A DNA stretch of 8,135 nucleotides from an uncultured Clostridia bacterium. GTDB taxonomy: Bacteria; Bacillota; Clostridia; Christensenellales; CAG-314. Each line of letters starts with the position of its first letter. Within the stretch, counting starts at the first letter, position 1. The notes below the pieces were generated by a model. The model searched no databases. It worked only from the letters and a program-made list of their open reading frames with translations, and was not told where the DNA came from. Positions 5,974-8,135 of the stretch are shown here, piece by piece. Location of the stretch: contig CAKQXG010000091.1 in assembly GCA_934281515.1 (NCBI GenBank), positions 1 through 8,135 on the forward strand. The letters are read 5' to 3'. The translations under genes and the position numbers were made by a program.

Positions 5974-6003
5974 ATTGTACCACATTACTCGCTTACCCGT
6001 CAA
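5974..6003 (-). promoter_or_regulatory. Promoter of the clp operon, extended -10
   Basis: Minus-strand TTGACG (5998-6003), 18-nt spacer, TACAAT (5974-5979) preceded by TGG, giving an extended -10 (TGNTACAAT). The 5' untranslated region is about 48 nt. I see no CtsR-like tandem heptad (GGTCAAA type) overlapping it, so CtsR control is not supported. Confidence 0.65.
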
Positions 6004-6060
6004 CCACCTTGATTGTACTTAGTTTAGAAATAAGTTTTGTGGGGAGTGGAAGTTTGTTTT

Positions 6061-6128
6061 GCGGGGGAAGGAAAACTTTTTGAAAAAAGTTTTTCCTTCC
6101 CCCGCTCCCCTATCTTTTCAAAAACTTT
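6061..6128 (+). repeat. Long-hairpin element, copy B
   Basis: Stem 6061-6081 with 6084-6105, 21 bp with one bulged base: arms GCGGGGGAAGGAAAAC plus T5 and A5 plus GTTTTTCCTTCCCCCGC. Then the spacer TCCCCTATCTTTT and the tail CAAAAACTTT (6119-6128). Same layout as copies A and C. It lies upstream of the clp promoter and could insulate it from the gene at 6559-7398. Confidence 0.75.
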
Positions 6129-6138
6129 AATAAAGATT

Positions 6139-6198
6139 TGTGGGAAAACCCCTTTTTACAAAAAGCGGGTTTTCCCACACCCTTTCCCCAAAAACTTT
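6139..6198 (+). repeat. Long-hairpin element, copy C
   Basis: Stem 6139-6157 with 6160-6179, 19 bp with one bulged G: arms TGTGGGAAAACCCC plus T5 and A5 plus GCGGGTTTTCCCACA. Then the spacer CCCTTTCCC and the tail CAAAAACTTT (6189-6198). It is in tandem with copy B, 33 nt from the end of B's stem. Confidence 0.75.
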
Positions 6199-6250
6199 GA
6201 GTAAATAACGTGTGCACAAATGAAGAAAAGTAAATTACTGCCAAGTCCTG

Positions 6251-6291
6251 ATATGTCATGTTGAGCGTAGTCGAAACATCCCCTGGAAAGG
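6251..6291 (+). repeat. ATGTTGAGCG dispersed repeat, copy 1
   Basis: ATAT, three bases, then ATGTTGAGCG-TAGTCG-AAACATC and CCCTGGAAAGG. ATGTT (6258-6262) pairs with AACAT (6275-6279), giving a small hairpin. It matches copy 2 at 7511-7562 apart from a 12-nt internal insertion in copy 2. The class resembles intergenic repeats of the type TGTCAT..TGAGCG..GTCGAA seen widely in gut bacteria; this is from memory and not checked. Confidence 0.6.
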
Positions 6292-6301
6292 AACCTTATA
6301 A
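6280..6301 (+). repeat. 22-nt direct repeat, first copy
   Basis: CCCCTGGAAAGG then AACCTTATAA. It agrees at 19 of 22 positions with 6458-6479. The two copies flank a segment of 156 bp that starts with the hairpin CCTCTC/GAGAGG (6303-6308 with 6315-6320). Confidence 0.6.
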
Positions 6302-6321
6302 ACCTCTCCCCTTCGAGAGGC

Positions 6322-6457
6322 CACCTGACGTGGACGCGCTATGATGTTGCGAATATCCCCACTTGCCCCACCGGCGAGGTGCGGATGAGAGTACATGAAG
6401 TCTATTGTGTACTTACAATAGTACACAGCATTTCCCCTAGAGCGTGCACGTCAGGTG
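6322..6457. repeat. Internal inverted repeat CACCTGACGTG / CACGTCAGGTG
   Basis: Perfect 11-bp inverted repeat, 6322-6332 with 6447-6457, extending imperfectly inward (GACGCGCT against CACGCTCT). Between the arms lies a hairpin TGTGTAC/GTACACA (6406-6412 with 6421-6427) and an imperfect one near 6361-6380 followed by CGGATGAG. The right arm abuts the second 22-nt direct repeat directly. Confidence 0.55.
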
Positions 6458-6479
6458 CCCCTGGAAAGGTTCCTTGTAA
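6458..6479 (+). repeat. 22-nt direct repeat, second copy
   Basis: CCCCTGGAAAGG then TTCCTTGTAA, 19 of 22 identical to 6280-6301. The variable AA/TT pair makes the inner parts of the two copies (AAGGAACCTT and AAGGTTCCTT) also exact reverse complements of each other. Confidence 0.6.
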
Positions 6480-6526
6480 TCTTCAATATTGATTGGCAGT
6501 AAATCGCTTAATTTCAGCCAACTCAA

Positions 6527-6542
6527 TTTGCCGTCAGGCAAA
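6527..6542 (-). terminator. Weak hairpin after the DUF1624-like gene
   Basis: TTTGCC (6527-6532) with GGCAAA (6537-6542), 4-nt loop, 17 nt past the stop codon on the minus strand. There is no T-tract after it (TTGAGTTGG), so it is a poor intrinsic terminator by itself; the long hairpins further on may do the job. Confidence 0.3.
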
Positions 6543-6558
6543 CCTTATTTAGTACCAC

Positions 6559-7398
6559 TTACCCACCGCACACCTGCACAATCATATCGACCGCCTTCAA
6601 TACACCCAGCACCACTACGGGCGCACAGATGTACACAAACAGCGATTGCTTACCCGTCCACAACAACGGGCGCAACCACCGCGGCGCAGTCGGACAGGCG
6701 CACAAGCTTTTGCGCTGTGGGTACAGATAGCCGCCCAGCAACGCGCCCCACATAAATATGCCAAGGTGCGGCAACAACGGCTGAAAGTCGTTAGGTGACA
6801 ACGCACGTCCACGCGGACAAAACACCCACAACGCCCAAAAATTGCTGTCTACGGCGCAATCGTGCGCAATTTGGTCCTTGTACAAGTACACCACGCCCAC
6901 CGCTACAAGAAGGCTTGCCAGCCAACCGCACACCCACTTTGGCACACGCACAACGTCAAGCAGGGTCTGCACCGTCACGCACACGGTCAGCACGGCAATG
7001 ATGTTGAACAGCAGTTTGCCCGTAACCAAACTTGGCAGTACAAGTCCCCCAAGGTAGTATCCGCCCATAAACACGGCGCAAAATACCCACATTTTGGCAA
7101 GCCTGCGCTTGTAGTTGGTAGTCAATCGGCAACTGATGCCCGACAAGAATACAAATACCAACACACCGGGCAGTATCGTTGCCTGGCAAAATGCGCTTTT
7201 GTAGTACCCCCGCGATACGCGCAACAGAAAGTCGGCAAACGCCGTTCCCGTGTCAAACAAGCCGCAATTTACGATAAATATTGTACAATGACACAGCGTG
7301 ACAAAAAATATCAACACACCGCGTATCAGGTCCAGTTCCCACACGCGCGGTTTGTCGGGGTTGTCGTATGTAAAAAATGTTTTAAGCCGATTTAGCAT
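6559..7398 (-). CDS. DUF1624-family (HGSNAT-like) integral membrane protein
   Basis: 279 residues with about seven hydrophobic segments: near 25-43, 72-90, 103-124, 127-150, 155-173, 208-226 and 250-272. Family marks: RVWELDLIRGVLIFFVTLCH (18-37), typical of the first segment with its LDxxRG motif; FLSGISCRL (84-92); SPNDFQPLLPHLGIFMWG (201-218), the conserved (S/D)F.PLLP.LG signature; and WTGKQSLFVYICAPVV (247-262). DUF1624 is related to heparan-alpha-glucosaminide N-acetyltransferase and to other membrane acyltransferases, so transfer of an acyl group to a glycan is a plausible but unproven role. ATG at 7396-7398 lies 7 nt behind AGGA. Low lysine in the middle and many cysteines (over ten) are notable. 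It is a single-gene unit with its own promoter. Confidence 0.8.
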   Translation of the reverse strand: MLNRLKTFFTYDNPDKPRVWELDLIRGVLIFFVTLCHCTIFIVNCGLFDTGTAFADFLLRVSRGYYKSAFCQATILPGVLVFVFLSGISCRLTTNYKRRLAKMWVFCAVFMGGYYLGGLVLPSLVTGKLLFNIIAVLTVCVTVQTLLDVVRVPKWVCGWLASLLVAVGVVYLYKDQIAHDCAVDSNFWALWVFCPRGRALSPNDFQPLLPHLGIFMWGALLGGYLYPQRKSLCACPTAPRWLRPLLWTGKQSLFVYICAPVVVLGVLKAVDMIVQVCGG

Positions 7399-7429
7399 TG
7401 CAACGTCCTTTGTATTTTGTTACCCGAAA

Positions 7430-7458
7430 ATTGTAACATATTTCGACAGTCATGTCAA
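7430..7458 (-). promoter_or_regulatory. Promoter of the DUF1624-like gene
   Basis: Minus-strand TTGACA (7453-7458), 17-nt spacer, TACAAT (7430-7435). It is close to perfect consensus and places transcription start about 25 nt above the start codon. Confidence 0.75.
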
Positions 7459-7510
7459 TCCGTTGCACTTGCTACAACTACATATCCTATTGTTGATAAC
7501 TGCAAAAGTG

Positions 7511-7562
7511 ATATACTATGTTGAGCGATGCTAAAAGCATAGTCAAAACATCTACTGGCAAG
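7511..7562 (+). repeat. ATGTTGAGCG dispersed repeat, copy 2, with inserted hairpin
   Basis: ATAT, three bases, ATGTTGAGCG, then a 12-nt segment (ATGCTAAAAGCA) absent from copy 1, then TAGTCAAAACATC and CTGGCAAGG. ATGTT (7518-7522) pairs with AACAT (7547-7551) and ATGC pairs with GCAT inside, so the extra segment lengthens the hairpin. Nothing else but a small inverted repeat (ACAACTT/AAGTTGT, 7590-7596 with 7609-7615) lies between it and the terminator at 7631. Confidence 0.6.
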
Positions 7563-7630
7563 GCTCCGGTTTACTACAATTAGGGCATTACAACTTACTC
7601 TTGTTTTGAAGTTGTCTAGTGGTCTAAAAT

Positions 7631-7668
7631 AAAAGCACCTCAAAAATAAAAATTTTCAAGGTGCTTTT
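7631..7668 (-). terminator. Intrinsic terminator of the right-edge gene
   Basis: Ten-base-pair stem AAAAGCACCT (7631-7640) with AGGTGCTTTT (7659-7668), AT-rich 18-nt loop, and TTTTATTTT reading on the minus strand. It lies 40 nt after the stop codon at 7709-7711. Confidence 0.75.
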
Positions 7669-7708
7669 CATGCCAGAAAAAATTAATTTATATTCATCAT
7701 TAAAACTA

Positions 7709-8135
7709 TTACTTTACTTGTATAGTTGCTGCGCCTTTTAGTTCATTTCCAAGATAAGAATAAACTGTTATGGCGTTTACATTTACGGCTTCTGAAACAA
7801 ATTCATTGTTTACAGTTTTACCAAATACATTTTTTGTAACAAAAGTTTTACCATTTTCCTTGTATTCGATTGTTTCAAATTGGAACACATAGTAGTATTC
7901 GGGAGCTTCTTCCGTGCCAATATTTACAAGTGTCACTGTATCATTGGTGTTTTCTATATCAAATTTGCTACCAGCCTGATATTTAGAAGCAGATTCTGCA
8001 ATACCAAGACTATCATACTGTTCTTTTGTAACAAATTTACCATTATACAATGCAACCTTTGCAGTTCCATTATTAAACTCGGGTGAAATCTTGATAGAGA
8101 ATGAGTACGAGGATTGTTCAGATTCTTCTTTAATG
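7709..8135 (-). CDS. Hypothetical protein, 5' part outside window
   Basis: The frame is open to the right edge, giving 141 C-terminal residues ending AATIQVK. I do not recognise it. The visible part is rich in Thr, Val, Tyr, Asn and Lys with alternating strand-like stretches such as TVTLVNIG and YYYVFQFETIEY, and has no hydrophobic segment and no cysteine. This would suit a beta-rich, possibly exported or surface domain, but no signal peptide or anchor can be seen. An internal ATG (MYNGK, 8048-8050) is not the start, since coding-like sequence continues upstream of it. Base composition is clearly more AT-rich than in the genes to the left (many AAA, TTT, ATT codons), which could mean a different origin. 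Confidence 0.7.
   Translation of the reverse strand, partial: IKEESEQSSYSFSIKISPEFNNGTAKVALYNGKFVTKEQYDSLGIAESASKYQAGSKFDIENTNDTVTLVNIGTEEAPEYYYVFQFETIEYKENGKTFVTKNVFGKTVNNEFVSEAVNVNAITVYSYLGNELKGAATIQVK

Larger units (their letters stand above)
6235..6502. mobile_element. MITE-like 268-bp unit bounded by 10-bp inverted repeats
   Basis: TTACTGCCAA (6235-6244) and its exact complement TTGGCAGTAA (6493-6502) bound a non-coding unit. It contains the ATGTTGAGCG repeat, a 22-nt direct repeat pair, an 11-bp internal inverted repeat and two small hairpins. No transposase ORF and no clear target-site duplication were seen, so it would have to be non-autonomous or a composite of several repeats. It lies between the stop codon of the 6559-7398 gene and the long hairpins. 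Confidence 0.4.

Noticed and set aside
5921..6558. CRISPR array, given the many repeats and hairpins
   Set aside because: The repeats are few, unequal, not regularly spaced, and have no constant-length spacers or cas genes nearby.
1..8135. tRNA or rRNA genes
   Set aside because: No cloverleaf with a GTTCRANNC T-loop and no rRNA core sequence was found in the intergenic regions on either strand.

Overview
The window looks like a chromosomal segment from a Gram-positive, Clostridia-type member of the Bacillota. The reasons are strong GGAGG-type ribosome binding sites, near-consensus sigma-A promoters, a nucleoside kinase with an N-terminal TGS domain, a two-block FtsX permease, and a membrane-anchored protein whose C-terminal domain resembles one I associate with clostridial hypothetical proteins. 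Assignment below class level is not possible from this sequence. All eight protein genes lie on the minus strand, so transcription runs from position 8135 towards 1.

Layout, in transcription order: an AT-rich hypothetical gene open at the right edge (7709-8135) with its own terminator; an integral-membrane DUF1624/acyltransferase-like protein (6559-7398) with a near-consensus promoter; about 640 bases of intergenic DNA packed with repeats and long hairpins; a two-gene clp operon (5381-5920 and 4843-5364); about 590 bases of intergenic DNA with more repeat structures; a single-pass membrane protein with an acidic linker and a basic tail (3476-4249); an FtsX-type ABC permease without an ATPase beside it (1085-3370) followed by a small heavy-metal-associated (HMA) protein (797-1054); and the first 180 codons of a TGS-domain nucleoside kinase (1-541).

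The main biological point is the clp operon. The second gene encodes a ClpP with an intact Ser/His/Asp triad. The first encodes a ClpP paralog that has lost at least the His and the Asp and has a disturbed Ser motif. This resembles the ClpP/ClpR pairing of cyanobacteria and plastids and suggests a mixed ring of active and inactive subunits. Both proteins also lack the N-terminal axial-loop segment of classical ClpP.

The main structural point is the non-coding DNA. Three long hairpins share one layout: a G-rich arm, a T5/A5 apex, a C-rich arm, a pyrimidine spacer and the tail CAAAAACTTT. Their arm sequences differ but remain self-complementary. Two copies of a second short repeat (ATGTTGAGCG...AAACATC) are also present, one inside a 268-bp unit bounded by inverted repeats. 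Finally, a perfect TTGACA-N16-TATAAT promoter fires into an intrinsic terminator upstream of the nucleoside kinase gene, which suggests a short RNA or an attenuated leader.
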